Source of the DNA: Pedobacter sp. JY14-1
GTDB lineage: Bacteria; Bacteroidota; Bacteroidia; Sphingobacteriales; Sphingobacteriaceae
Direction: 5' to 3'
Length of the DNA: 64,000 bases
NCBI RefSeq assembly: GCF_029269825.1
Contig: NZ_JARJHU010000001.1
Location: 496,001 to 560,000, forward strand
Shown here: piece by piece, positions 1 through 10,235 of the stretch
How positions within the stretch are numbered: position 1 is the stretch's first letter
How the letters are laid out: the number at the start of each line of letters is the position of its first letter
Translations under genes and position numbers: made by a program
Notes under the pieces: generated by a model
Seen by the model: the letters and a program-made list of their open reading frames with translations, nothing else
Told to the model about the DNA's origin: nothing
The model's database searches: none

Positions 1-780
<780 letters not shown>

Positions 781-800
781 TCTGATACAACATCAATAGA

Positions 801-1859
801 ATGAATCCCACCAATATATATAAGTACGAAAAAAAGTTTATCCTTGAGAATGGCTGTAAACTCGATAACCTGCAGATTGCTTACCATACTTATGGAAAAC
901 TGAGTACAAAAAAAGACAATGTCATCTGGGTTTGCCACGCGCTGACAGCCAATGCAGATGTCATGGACTGGTGGAAGGGGTTGTTCGGGAGTAATGACCT
1001 GTTCAACCCCGAAGAACACTTTATTGTATGTGCGAATGTATTGGGTTCTCATTATGGCACTACTAATCCTCTAAGTATTAACCCGTCTACAGGTGTCCCC
1101 TATTATCTCGCCTTCCCGCAATTCACGATACGTGACTTTGTAGCTGCACACCGGATATTGGCGGAACATCTGGGTATTGATCAGATTAAGGTTCTCATTG
1201 GAGGGTCACTGGGAGGCCAGCAATCTCTTGAATGGGCAATTACCGAACCATCGAGGATTGATCATCTGATCCTTATGGCTACCAATGCCGTACATTCACC
1301 CTGGGGCATTGCATTTAATGAAAGTCAGCGACTTGCAATTTCCGCAGACCGCACCTTTTATGCGCAGCAACCTGACGGTGGAATAAAAGGGCTTAAAGCG
1401 GCCAGAAGTATCGCATTGCTTTCTTACAGAACTTACGACGCATATATTTCCACGCAGCTTGAGAGCGTGAATGATAAGATAGACCATTTTCGGGCCTCTT
1501 CCTATCAAAACTATCAGGGTGAAAAGCTTTGCAGAAGATTCAATGCCTTTAGTTACTGGTACCTTACCAAGGCTATGGACAGCCATAATGTGGGAAGGGG
1601 ACGCCACGGTATAGCGGAGGCTCTTGGTCTGGTAGAAGCCCAAACCCTGGTTATAGGCATCGAAAACGACGTACTTTTCCCGATATCGGAGCAGGAATTT
1701 CTAGCCCATCATATTCATGGTGCGCAGCTATGCCGTATCAATTCTGCATATGGACATGATGGTTTCCTAATAGAAACTGGAATCCTTACTAATGCCATTG
1801 GCAACTTCCTGAAGGAAAATGCAAACAAGAAGATTATTAAACTACATAAAACTGCTTAA
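801..1859 (+). CDS. metX: Homoserine O-acetyltransferase
   Basis: Alpha/beta hydrolase-fold acyltransferase of 352 residues that activates homoserine with acetyl-CoA for methionine synthesis. The nucleophile elbow GGSLGGQ puts the catalytic serine at residue 136. The remaining triad members are likely the aspartate in IENDVLFP and the histidine in YGHDGFL near the C-terminus. The NPSTGVPY and WVCHALTANADV segments fit the MetX family. It lies 20 bp after metY and 3 bp before hom, so the three genes should be co-transcribed. The ATG at 801 gives the usual family length. Family proteins can use succinyl-CoA instead; acetyl-CoA is inferred from the adjacent O-acetylhomoserine sulfhydrylase. Confidence 0.95.
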   Translation: MNPTNIYKYEKKFILENGCKLDNLQIAYHTYGKLSTKKDNVIWVCHALTANADVMDWWKGLFGSNDLFNPEEHFIVCANVLGSHYGTTNPLSINPSTGVPYYLAFPQFTIRDFVAAHRILAEHLGIDQIKVLIGGSLGGQQSLEWAITEPSRIDHLILMATNAVHSPWGIAFNESQRLAISADRTFYAQQPDGGIKGLKAARSIALLSYRTYDAYISTQLESVNDKIDHFRASSYQNYQGEKLCRRFNAFSYWYLTKAMDSHNVGRGRHGIAEALGLVEAQTLVIGIENDVLFPISEQEFLAHHIHGAQLCRINSAYGHDGFLIETGILTNAIGNFLKENANKKIIKLHKTA

Positions 1860-1862
1860 TTC

Positions 1863-3101
1863 ATGAGTAAGAAACTGAAGATCGGCCTGTTCGGATTTGG
1901 TGTTGTGGGCCAGGGCCTGCATGACATCATCCGGGGACAGGAACTGAACCTGGAAATTGTAAAAATCGCCATTAAGAATCCTGATAAGAAAAGAAGTCTC
2001 GATGCCCATCTTTTTACTACTGACCACAATGAAATTCTGGGAAATCCCGAAATCAATACCATTGTTGAATTAATCGATGATGCCGACGCAGCCTTTAATA
2101 TTGCAAAAGCCGCATTGGGCAATGGAAAAAATGTGGTTTCTGCCAATAAAAAAATGATTGCGTCTCATCTGGGCGAACTGGTAGCCCTGCAAGAAAAACA
2201 TGGTACCTCTTTGTTATATGAAGGTGCTGTATGTGGTAGTATTCCTATCATCCGCAATCTTGAAGAATACTATGACAATGAATTGCTTCATGGCATCAGT
2301 GGTATATTTAACGGCTCCTCAAATTATATCCTTTCCAAGATATTCAATGAGAACCTGGAATATGCAACGGCTTTGAAAGAAGCGCAAGAACTGGGGTTTG
2401 CGGAAACCAATCCCATCCTGGACGTAGGCGGTTACGACCCAAAGTTTAAACTTGCGATTGCTACCGCACATGCTTATGGTTTATTCGTGGAACCTGAAAA
2501 TATCCTTAATATTGGCATACAAAACCTTTCTGACAATGACGTAAGGTATGCCCGTGAAAAGAACTTCAGGATCAAACTGGTGCCAACAGCACGAAAGATC
2601 AGCACGAAACAAATTGTCACCTATGTATTACCTAAATTTGTAAAGGCAGATGATTTCTTGTTTAATGTAGAGAACGAATACAACGGTGTCACTGTACAGG
2701 CTGCCTTTGCGGACAAACAGTTTTTTTTCGGAAAAGGCGCCGGCGGACATCCTACAGGGGCAGCAGTATTGTCTGACATTGCCGCATTGAGGTACGACTA
2801 CCGTTATGAATATAAGAAATACCATCAGCATAACGGGTTGACGCATACTGACAATCTTGACCTTGAAGTTTATCTCAGATATACACATGAATATACAATC
2901 GAAAAACTCCAGATCTCAGGCATCTCTGAGCGTTTTTCGAGGAACGACTATAAATACGTTATCGGAAATATAAGTCTCAAGAACCTGCTGGCTAATAAAG
3001 CCTTATTGGAACAAAAGGATATCTTCATCGCACATACAGGGAGATATACCTACACTGAACACCAGCTTAGTAAAATAGCAGAGGAAGCTATCTTTAGTTA
3101 A
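1863..3101 (+). CDS. hom: Homoserine dehydrogenase
   Basis: NAD(P)-dependent reduction of aspartate semialdehyde to homoserine, the branch point to methionine and threonine. The 412-residue protein starts with a Rossmann motif (GFGVVGQG, residues 11-18). It contains the family blocks SANKKMIA, YEGAVCGSIPIIRN, GIFNGSSNYILSK and ETNPILDVGGYDPKFK. The last quarter does not look like a clear ACT domain, so feedback control through ACT is uncertain. It starts 3 bp after metX and ends just before a strong hairpin terminator. Placing hom next to metX and metY suggests the operon mainly serves methionine synthesis. Confidence 0.93.
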   Translation: MSKKLKIGLFGFGVVGQGLHDIIRGQELNLEIVKIAIKNPDKKRSLDAHLFTTDHNEILGNPEINTIVELIDDADAAFNIAKAALGNGKNVVSANKKMIASHLGELVALQEKHGTSLLYEGAVCGSIPIIRNLEEYYDNELLHGISGIFNGSSNYILSKIFNENLEYATALKEAQELGFAETNPILDVGGYDPKFKLAIATAHAYGLFVEPENILNIGIQNLSDNDVRYAREKNFRIKLVPTARKISTKQIVTYVLPKFVKADDFLFNVENEYNGVTVQAAFADKQFFFGKGAGGHPTGAAVLSDIAALRYDYRYEYKKYHQHNGLTHTDNLDLEVYLRYTHEYTIEKLQISGISERFSRNDYKYVIGNISLKNLLANKALLEQKDIFIAHTGRYTYTEHQLSKIAEEAIFS

Positions 3102-3115
3102 TAAGCGGAATTTTT

Positions 3116-3158
3116 AAAAAAAAGCGGATATTCATCATATTTAGATATTCGCTTTTTT
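3116..3158. terminator. Bidirectional terminator between hom and the E2 gene
   Basis: A-run, then GCGGATATT pairing with GATATTCGC (two G-T pairs), then six T. The A- and T-runs extend the stem. It sits between two convergent genes, so it can serve hom on the plus strand and the E2 gene on the minus strand. Confidence 0.75.
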
Positions 3159-3175
3159 GTTCACTTTCATAGCGG

Positions 3176-4456
3176 CTAAATCTCCCGGTTACTATCCCAA
3201 TTTTCAAGATAGTCGGCTACACGGCGTACAAAAGAGCCACCTAAAGCACCATCTACAACTCTATGGTCATAAGAAAGAGAAAGATACATCATATGGCGTA
3301 TAGCAATCACATCTCCCTGCTCTGTCTCTAAGACCGCAGGCTTCTTCTTAATTGTGCCTACTGCCAGAATAGCTACCTGTGGCTGATTAATAATAGGCAT
3401 CCCCATTATATTACCAAAAGAACCAATATTGGTAAATGTAAATGTGCCGTTTTGTGTCTCGTCAGGTTTCAATTTAGAATTACGTGCCCTTAAAGCCAGA
3501 TCATTCACTGACTTAGTCAATCCTATCAGGTTATACTGATCGGCATTCTTAATAACGGGAACAATAAGGTTACCATTAGGCAACGCAGCTGCCATACCAA
3601 TATTTATGTCTCTTTTTTTGATGATTTGTGTTCCTTCAACCGAAACATTGATCATTGGAAAATCCCTGATCGCTTTTGCAATCGCCTCGATAAAAAGTGG
3701 CGTAAAAGTGATTTTCTGCTGCTCACGTTTTTCAAATACCCCTTTTACTTTATCTCTCCATAATACCATATTGGTTACATCTGCCTCTACAAAAGAACAT
3801 ACATGCGGTGAAACCCGTTTGCTCATTACCATATGCTCAGCGATCAGACGTCTCATTCTGTCCATCTCTATAATCTCATCACTTCCACCCGCACTAACAG
3901 CAGGCTGAGGCACAAATACAGGCGCGGGCTTGTCAAATTTTTTACCTTCACGCTTACGTTCCAGATAAGCCATCAGGTCATCCTTAGTTACCCTGCCATC
4001 AGCACCACTGCCAGGAATAGCTTCCAGCTCTTCAATACTTATGTTTTCACTTGAAGCTATACTTTTTACCAAAGGAGAATAAAACCTCCCGGGGCTATCT
4101 TTTAAAGGCGCATCAGCATTAATATCAGCTTCCAGCAATTCCGCGCCAGGAATGGGTTCGGAAATTACCTTATCGTCTTCCGGTACTTCCTGTTCGCTTT
4201 TAGGTTGTTCATCTCCCTCTATCTCAATAATCGCAATCACGTCACCGACCTGGGCAATCTCGTCTTCTCCAAACAACTGACGAACCAATTTTCCTGCTAT
4301 TGGTGAGGGGACTTCAGAATCAACCTTATCTGTTGCAATTTCCAGTACTGTATCGTCTACAGCGATAATATCGCCCGGCTGTTTGATCCATTTAATGATG
4401 GTTGCTTCAGCAACACTTTCCCCCATTTTTGGTAACACTAGTTCGAATTGGGCCAT
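3176..4456 (-). CDS. 2-oxo acid dehydrogenase E2 (dihydrolipoyl acyltransferase)
   Basis: Core acyltransferase of a 2-oxo acid dehydrogenase complex. Residues 1-80 form one lipoyl domain with the lipoylated lysine in EIATDKVDSEV (K44). An acidic linker follows. Residues about 124-168 form the E1/E3-binding domain (FYSPLVKSIA, GADGRVTKDDL). The catalytic domain ends with YDHRVVDGAL, where H398 and D402 are the usual catalytic residues. With 426 residues and one lipoyl domain it matches branched-chain or 2-oxoglutarate-type E2 proteins; which substrate it serves cannot be decided here because no E1 or E3 gene is adjacent. It is a single gene between a terminator and cinA. Confidence 0.9.
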   Translation of the reverse strand: MAQFELVLPKMGESVAEATIIKWIKQPGDIIAVDDTVLEIATDKVDSEVPSPIAGKLVRQLFGEDEIAQVGDVIAIIEIEGDEQPKSEQEVPEDDKVISEPIPGAELLEADINADAPLKDSPGRFYSPLVKSIASSENISIEELEAIPGSGADGRVTKDDLMAYLERKREGKKFDKPAPVFVPQPAVSAGGSDEIIEMDRMRRLIAEHMVMSKRVSPHVCSFVEADVTNMVLWRDKVKGVFEKREQQKITFTPLFIEAIAKAIRDFPMINVSVEGTQIIKKRDINIGMAAALPNGNLIVPVIKNADQYNLIGLTKSVNDLALRARNSKLKPDETQNGTFTFTNIGSFGNIMGMPIINQPQVAILAVGTIKKKPAVLETEQGDVIAIRHMMYLSLSYDHRVVDGALGGSFVRRVADYLENWDSNREI

Positions 4457-4513
4457 CTTTTATCTATTGTATCACTGACAAAAGTAAAGTATTTTGGAAA
4501 CTTAAGTATATAC

Positions 4514-5749
4514 CTATTCTATTTCGTTTAAAATCATCGTCAAAGCCGCTATTGCTGAACGCTCTATATTTTGCTGCCGCTTATCACCAAAAGTAAAACG
4601 TCTGGCCTTCGCACCCTGAGGCCCGGCCACAGCGATCCATACCGTTCCTACCGGTTTCTCAGGGGTCCCTCCACCTGGTCCGGCAACACCCGTTACCGCG
4701 ACTGAATAGTCCGTACCGAAACGTTCATACGCCCCAAGCGCCATCGCCAGTGCAACCTCCTCACTTACTGCTCCGTATGTGGACAATGTTTCCGCTGGTA
4801 CACCAAGTACGGACATTTTAAGTTCATTTGCATATACTATAGCTCCTCCCTTGTAGACCACTGAGGCGCCGGCATGTTGTGTGACCAGCTGGGCAATATG
4901 ACCACCCGTACAACTTTCTGCAGTGGATAAAGTGATTCCCCGGTCTTCCATTTTATTCAATAGGGCCTTCTCCAGTGCAATATCTTCTTCAGCAACCACA
5001 TACTTCCCCACCTTTTCTTTAATCAGTGCTACATAGCTTTCCACTTCGCGTTTCAACAACAGCTCATCAGACCCGACACTACTCAATCTCAATCTTACCT
5101 GGCCCAGTTTCGGCAAATAGGCCAGTCTGATATGAGCAGGCAACGCATTCTCAATAGCCAATATCTCCGCTGCCAGAAAGGACTCTCCTATGCCTGCCGT
5201 AAGCAAAGTCTTATGATAAATTACGGGTAGTTCGAACTTTGAACTGAGACGAGGCAATATCTCTTCTTCCATCAGGTACATCATTTCAAAAGGTACACCT
5301 GGCATAGATATGATCACCTTTCCGTTATGGTCAAACCACATACATGGTGCCGTACCATTCCTGTTTTGAATCACAAGGCAACCGTCAGGTACGTCAGCCT
5401 GTAGCATATTAGATTCAATCAGCGGTCTGTTCAGCTTTTCAAAAAACTGCTTTACCTGTTCCAGCGTAGCTTCATCACGACGCATTCCCATACCAAAGTA
5501 GCTGGCAAGTACCTGTTTGGTAATATCATCTCTTGTAGGACCCAGCCCACCTGTGATCAGAACAATATCCGCTCTTTCTTCAGCCTGTGCAAGTGCGGCA
5601 GCAATATGCTTACCTTCATCAGAAACCGATGTTATCTGCTTAACTTTTATACCGATCAGGTTGAGTTTTTGTGCCATCCAGGCAGAATTGGTATCTACGA
5701 TTTGCCCAATCAGGATCTCATCTCCAATAGTAATAATTTCAGCTAGCAT
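4514..5749 (-). CDS. cinA: CinA family protein (competence/damage-inducible, NMN deamidase domain)
   Basis: Two-domain protein of 411 residues. Residues 1-170 form a MoCF/MogA-like domain (ITIGDEILIGQIVDTN, LITGGLGPTRDD) that in homologues has ADP-ribose pyrophosphatase activity. Residues about 258-411 form the CinA/PncC domain with STAESCTGG (serine near 279) and the GVAGPGGGTPEKPVG loop, which hydrolyses nicotinamide mononucleotide to the nicotinic form for NAD salvage. The ATG at 5749 lies 8 bp after the lptD stop, so it is probably co-transcribed with lptD. The name is historical; a role in competence is not implied. Confidence 0.92.
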   Translation of the reverse strand: MLAEIITIGDEILIGQIVDTNSAWMAQKLNLIGIKVKQITSVSDEGKHIAAALAQAEERADIVLITGGLGPTRDDITKQVLASYFGMGMRRDEATLEQVKQFFEKLNRPLIESNMLQADVPDGCLVIQNRNGTAPCMWFDHNGKVIISMPGVPFEMMYLMEEEILPRLSSKFELPVIYHKTLLTAGIGESFLAAEILAIENALPAHIRLAYLPKLGQVRLRLSSVGSDELLLKREVESYVALIKEKVGKYVVAEEDIALEKALLNKMEDRGITLSTAESCTGGHIAQLVTQHAGASVVYKGGAIVYANELKMSVLGVPAETLSTYGAVSEEVALAMALGAYERFGTDYSVAVTGVAGPGGGTPEKPVGTVWIAVAGPQGAKARRFTFGDKRQQNIERSAIAALTMILNEIE

Positions 5750-5757
5750 GTATATGG

Positions 5758-8433
5758 TTAATAACGGGTAAAATATTGCTTTCTTTTGCTCAGCTTCAGG
5801 TCCTGAAGTACGGCAGCCTTAACCTTTATATCTACAGAATAAGACTGATAAGCACCAAAAGGAACCCAACTGAAGCTCATATCCCAGCAATGCAGGTCGC
5901 GATAAATAGAAAAATTAGTCTGAGAAAAGGTTTTGTTCCTAAAATCCCAGCCTGATGTAAATTGTACCTTCCATTTTGGGGTAATATTGGCATCTCCATT
6001 AAAATTAAGTGTATTGGTTAGCTGACTATTCGAACCTACTTCAGTGGTACTATACTGGAAACTATAGCTGAACGCAAAGTTCCAGGGAATTTTAAAATCC
6101 ACAAAGGCATTCGGGTCCCGGCTCACCCGCGCCAGTGCTTCCGATTGTTCCGGTGTCATTCCTGCCTTTTCTACCTGGTCTCTTAATGCATCCTGGTTCT
6201 GGTTCCTTCGCTTAAGGGCATCAGGATTAAAACTATAGTCAAAGGAAAAACCAAAGCTGGTCAGCCGTGGCAACTTCCCCGTATTCCAGACATACTGATC
6301 AGCCAAATACCGCACTCTTTCCCCGGTAGTGGGACTTATAGAATCAGTTCTGACCACATAAGGGTTTAATACGCCATTATAGTTAATCCCCAGTTTATCC
6401 GTAAACTGCGATCTTCCGTTAAAACCTAAAGTAGACAGTTTAAAGTTTTCTTTCAGGAAATTATAACTCCCACTGATGCTCAATCCCTGTATCACAGGAA
6501 TCTTTTTGTCACCTTTACCGGTAGTATCATTGGGAGTAAGAACCTTGGCTTCCACGGTATTGTCCAATCCAAAGGAAAGCACAGCTTGTCTTCCGAGTCC
6601 GGGTCCGCCGTAAAGCGTACCTTCAAAGATCGAGTATTTCGTTTTGCGGCCCTGGGCATCTAACACATCCGAACCGTCCGTATACTTGGCATATTTATAG
6701 TACCCACGCGAAATATCAGAAAAGTCAGGAGTATAGCTAAACGATACCCTTGGCGTCATCACATGTCTCAGAGCCCTAAAATTTCCCAGGTTTTTGAATT
6801 GAGCAGTACTGTACAACTTAGTAGAAAGACTCATACTGGCGCTGTATTCCCCGTTACGCTTGAAGCCGGGGATTGTGTCAATTATCTGCAGATCATTCCC
6901 ATTCAACACCCTCATATAAGTTTTTTCAATGGTCTGAAAAGCCCATCTTTCATGATAAGTCCCACCCAGACTAAAGTTAAAATGTTTTAAGGCATTAAAA
7001 GACATATTGATCGGCATCTGGTGGTCCACGCCGTTTTTGAATTTATTAAGTGTCTCTCTTTGGAAAAGCTGATCTTCTTTAGTCTGGATACTATTGCTCG
7101 CCTGCATATTATAACCCAACGTGATCTTCTGATACCATTTTTGTTCACCGACCCTATCCTTTGAATCAAACGGATTAAATGTAGGAACAGAGAAATTCAG
7201 GTCCGGGAGGACGAGATCTATTGATTTCGTTTGTGTTTCCTGATATGCCGAAAAGCTGGACCCGAAATTGATCCCGTTATCAAACACCCTGCCATAGGAA
7301 ATACTTGAACGCATCGTATTTTGCGCAGTAAGGTATGGGTCATAGCTACCCGAAGCCGCAGTATTTCGGTTATAATTAACCGTTCCCGCGTCCACAGAGG
7401 CAGAAAAAGTAGTACCTGGCTTGGCATTTGCACTCTGCTGATGGCTCCAGCGTATCTTAAAATCCTTAACCTTATTGAAATCTTTAGTACCCTCTGTACC
7501 GTACCTTGAATTGGAATAATTCAGCACAATATTCCCATTGTATTTATACCGTTTGGTATAATTTGACATCAACATTGCGTCATATGACCCTCTGGTATAA
7601 ATTGTACCTGTCAACTTGGCATCCCAATAATCGTTAAGCCCTAAATAATATCCGCCATCCCTTAAAAAAAATCCGCGTGTATAGTCTTCCCCAGGTGATG
7701 GAAGGATAAAACCAGAGGATTTTTTGTTGGGTTTAGGAAAAAAGGCAAATGGCAGTCCAATAGGTAAGGGTATATCTTCAATCTTCAGATATACGGGACC
7801 AGTAATGATCTGATGTTCGGTAACGATCCCCTTGGTAATATGTATGCCAAAGTGAGGATGAGGTAAATTACAGGTGCTGTAGGTCTGCCCCTTGCTATGA
7901 ATCTCATCATCGGGCTGTTTCTTTGCCTTACCTCCTGAAAAAAAACCGCCTTCCTGTTCCGTAAACACTCCCCATATCTGAGCTTCTAGCGTCTCGGTAT
8001 TATATTTCAGCGAGTCAGCAAGCGAAGTACCCTGTCCTTCCATTTTCATGATCGGGCGCCCCACATATTTACCGTTCGGCAAAGTCCTCCCCCGGGCAAA
8101 GATCTGCTTGGTACTATCGTTATAAGTAATATAGTCCGCGTCCAGTTCGAATCCCTGATAAATTACGCGCGCGCCTCCATATAACTTGACAATATGGGTT
8201 TTTACATCGGATACCGTAGAATCCTGGGCGGAATATTCAATTTTTCCACTGGACACTGTATCCTTAGGTACTTTTTCTGCGTTAGTTCCTTTGCCTGGTA
8301 CATTCTTTCTGGCGGTGTCGGCAAGAGGTCTTACCTGTTGCCATGAAATAGAAGAAAATGCCTTTACCCGCTCGCTGAAAGCTGTTAGCAGCACAAAAAA
8401 GTTAAGAAAAATGATATACTGTAAAAGTTTCAA
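5758..8433 (-). CDS. lptD: Outer-membrane LPS assembly protein, LptD-like
   Basis: Large outer-membrane beta-barrel (891 residues) of the LptD/OstA family that inserts lipopolysaccharide into the outer leaflet. A signal peptide covers about the first 25 residues. After a low-complexity linker, a periplasmic OstA-like beta-jellyroll begins near residue 80 (KLYGGARVIYQGFELDADYI). The rest is a long barrel region rich in alternating aromatic and polar strands, with LPIGLPFAFFPKPNKKSSG at its start. It ends in the aromatic-rich KQYFTRY. It is divergent from the amidase gene at 8490, so envelope functions cluster here. cinA follows 8 bp downstream. Confidence 0.87.
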   Translation of the reverse strand: MKLLQYIIFLNFFVLLTAFSERVKAFSSISWQQVRPLADTARKNVPGKGTNAEKVPKDTVSSGKIEYSAQDSTVSDVKTHIVKLYGGARVIYQGFELDADYITYNDSTKQIFARGRTLPNGKYVGRPIMKMEGQGTSLADSLKYNTETLEAQIWGVFTEQEGGFFSGGKAKKQPDDEIHSKGQTYSTCNLPHPHFGIHITKGIVTEHQIITGPVYLKIEDIPLPIGLPFAFFPKPNKKSSGFILPSPGEDYTRGFFLRDGGYYLGLNDYWDAKLTGTIYTRGSYDAMLMSNYTKRYKYNGNIVLNYSNSRYGTEGTKDFNKVKDFKIRWSHQQSANAKPGTTFSASVDAGTVNYNRNTAASGSYDPYLTAQNTMRSSISYGRVFDNGINFGSSFSAYQETQTKSIDLVLPDLNFSVPTFNPFDSKDRVGEQKWYQKITLGYNMQASNSIQTKEDQLFQRETLNKFKNGVDHQMPINMSFNALKHFNFSLGGTYHERWAFQTIEKTYMRVLNGNDLQIIDTIPGFKRNGEYSASMSLSTKLYSTAQFKNLGNFRALRHVMTPRVSFSYTPDFSDISRGYYKYAKYTDGSDVLDAQGRKTKYSIFEGTLYGGPGLGRQAVLSFGLDNTVEAKVLTPNDTTGKGDKKIPVIQGLSISGSYNFLKENFKLSTLGFNGRSQFTDKLGINYNGVLNPYVVRTDSISPTTGERVRYLADQYVWNTGKLPRLTSFGFSFDYSFNPDALKRRNQNQDALRDQVEKAGMTPEQSEALARVSRDPNAFVDFKIPWNFAFSYSFQYSTTEVGSNSQLTNTLNFNGDANITPKWKVQFTSGWDFRNKTFSQTNFSIYRDLHCWDMSFSWVPFGAYQSYSVDIKVKAAVLQDLKLSKRKQYFTRY

Positions 8434-8449
8434 ATTCGTGCGTGAATGT

Positions 8450-8457
8450 TATTTTTG
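8450..8457 (+). promoter_or_regulatory. Bacteroidota -7 promoter box for the amidase operon
   Basis: TATTTTTG matches the Bacteroidota -7 consensus TAnnTTTG. No clear TTG lies at the -33 distance. A transcript from this box would begin near 8463, which argues against the in-frame ATG at 8442 and for the ATG at 8490. Confidence 0.5.
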
Positions 8458-8489
8458 CATTAATGTTTAATCCAAAACGTTCAAAATTA

Positions 8490-9368
8490 ATGAAAAATAT
8501 ACCATTGCTCAGACCAAAAGCGATTTTGATCGCATTTATTTCTGCAGCAATCACTATCCTATTTAATTTTCAGGCATTTACACAGGAATACAGGGTAAAA
8601 ACAATCGTCATTGACGCAGGACATGGAGGCAAGGACGGAAGTACCCGAGGGCTTTATTCTACAGAAAAGGACGTAGCGTTAAAGACTGCTTTAAACCTCG
8701 GCGCCGCCATTCAGGCAAACATGAAAGACGTCAAGGTAATTTATACCCGGGACGAAGATGTATTTATACCACTGTATGAGCGGATCGGCATTGCCAATGA
8801 AGCTAAAGCAGATCTTTTTATTTCTATACATTGCAATGATATGCCTGTATACCATAGTTCCGTTGTAACAGGCTACCGTAAAAACAGCCGGGGGAAGAAA
8901 GTTCCGATTTACAAAACGGTAAGCCGTAAAAGTACTTCGACACGAGGGACAGAGACTTTTGTATCAGGTATTGGCCGGGTCAATGAACAGGATGAAGCGA
9001 TCAAAAGGGAAAATGCGGCTATTTTTCTGGAAGATAATTACAAGGAAAATTATGAGGGTTTTGGCGCCAATGCATCTGAAAATGCCATTATCCTTTCGCT
9101 TATGAAAAACACTTTCCGGACGCAAAGCCTGAGATTGGCAAAGTTTGTGCAGGATGAGTACGTAAATTCAGGACGTATCAACCGGGGCGTACAGGAAAAA
9201 AGCCTTGCCGTCCTTGCCAGGGCCGGTATGCCAGCCATTCTAACGGAGATTGGCTTCATCAGTAACCCTGAAGAAGAGGATTATATGAACTCTGAAGACG
9301 GCCAGAAAGAAATTGTAAACTGTTTGTTAAAAGCTATAGAAAGTTATAGAAAAAGCGTAGAAGGATGA
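8490..9368 (+). CDS. N-acetylmuramoyl-L-alanine amidase (Amidase_3), first of a tandem pair
   Basis: Zinc amidase that cuts the bond between muramic acid and the stem peptide in the periplasm. The 292-residue product has a signal peptide (MKNIPLLRPKAILIAF on to about residue 32). Likely zinc ligands are H45 in IDAGHGG, E59 in STEKDVALK and H114 in SIHCN. The catalytic glutamate is in LTEIGFISN. I chose the ATG at 8490 because the signal peptide begins there and a -7 box sits at 8450-8457; in-frame ATGs at 8442 and 8463 would add an implausible N-terminal extension. It overlaps the next gene by 4 bp (ATGA), which suggests translational coupling. Confidence 0.88.
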   Translation: MKNIPLLRPKAILIAFISAAITILFNFQAFTQEYRVKTIVIDAGHGGKDGSTRGLYSTEKDVALKTALNLGAAIQANMKDVKVIYTRDEDVFIPLYERIGIANEAKADLFISIHCNDMPVYHSSVVTGYRKNSRGKKVPIYKTVSRKSTSTRGTETFVSGIGRVNEQDEAIKRENAAIFLEDNYKENYEGFGANASENAIILSLMKNTFRTQSLRLAKFVQDEYVNSGRINRGVQEKSLAVLARAGMPAILTEIGFISNPEEEDYMNSEDGQKEIVNCLLKAIESYRKSVEG

Positions 9369-10210
9369 AAGTAAAAACCCTGTACCTGTTAATTCCCCTA
9401 TTATCAATATTTTACAGCCAGCAATCTTTTTCTCAAACCTATAAGCTAAAGACCATCGTTATCGATGCCGGACATGGTGGCAACAAACCCGGGGCCAGGG
9501 GCAGTTTCTCACTGGAAAAAAACGTAGCACTGGAAGTTGCGCTTAAGCTTGGTAAGAAAATAGAGCAGGAAATGCCTGAAGTAAAAGTACTGTATACCCG
9601 CAAAACCGATGTGGACGTAGACTTTTACAAACGGGCTGCACTTGCAAACGACAATAAGGCAGACCTCTTCATTTCCATACACTGCAATTCCATGCCGGAT
9701 CAACGTGTTGTTGTTGGCTACACCAAAACCAAAAGTGGCAAGAAAGCCCCCAAGTATGCGTATAGAAAGAATACGACCACAAGTGGCACCGAAACATTTG
9801 TAGCCGGATCACATCGTCTGAATGAACAAGATGCCGCAATCAGAGAGAACGAGGATATCAAACTGGAAAAAAACTATAAACAAAATTACAATGGGTATGA
9901 TCCTAACGATCCTGAAACATTTATTATCCTATCTTTGTTTAAAAACTTGTTCCGGGACAAAAGCCTGAAGCTTGCCAAACTTATACAAGAAAATTACACG
10001 AAAGATGATGGCAGGGTAGACAGAGGTGTCAAAGAACAGGGGCTTTTGATTTTACAACGGTGCGGCCTGCCTGCTGTCCTCACCGAAATAGGTTTTATCA
10101 GCAATCCGACAGAAGAAAAGTACATTAATTCCGAAAGTGGTCAGACCGAGATCGTAAATTCTATTTTCAAAGCAATTAAAACCTATAAAAAGGAAACCGA
10201 AACTAACTAA
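9365..10210 (+). CDS. N-acetylmuramoyl-L-alanine amidase (Amidase_3), second of a tandem pair
   Basis: A 281-residue paralogue of the preceding amidase. A signal peptide ends near SFSQ (residue 24). The expected zinc ligands are H37 (IDAGHGG), E51 (SLEKNVALE) and H106 (SIHCN), with the catalytic glutamate in LTEIGFISN. Both copies carry the same insert before the GTETFV block and a matching KENYEGF/KQNYNGY stretch, so they arose by local duplication. All key residues are kept in both, so neither looks decayed. The start codon overlaps the stop of the first copy. The MCE-domain gene follows 25 bp downstream. Confidence 0.88.
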   Translation: MKVKTLYLLIPLLSIFYSQQSFSQTYKLKTIVIDAGHGGNKPGARGSFSLEKNVALEVALKLGKKIEQEMPEVKVLYTRKTDVDVDFYKRAALANDNKADLFISIHCNSMPDQRVVVGYTKTKSGKKAPKYAYRKNTTTSGTETFVAGSHRLNEQDAAIRENEDIKLEKNYKQNYNGYDPNDPETFIILSLFKNLFRDKSLKLAKLIQENYTKDDGRVDRGVKEQGLLILQRCGLPAVLTEIGFISNPTEEKYINSESGQTEIVNSIFKAIKTYKKETETN

Positions 10211-10235
10211 ACGCCTATATACAACAACCCCACAA

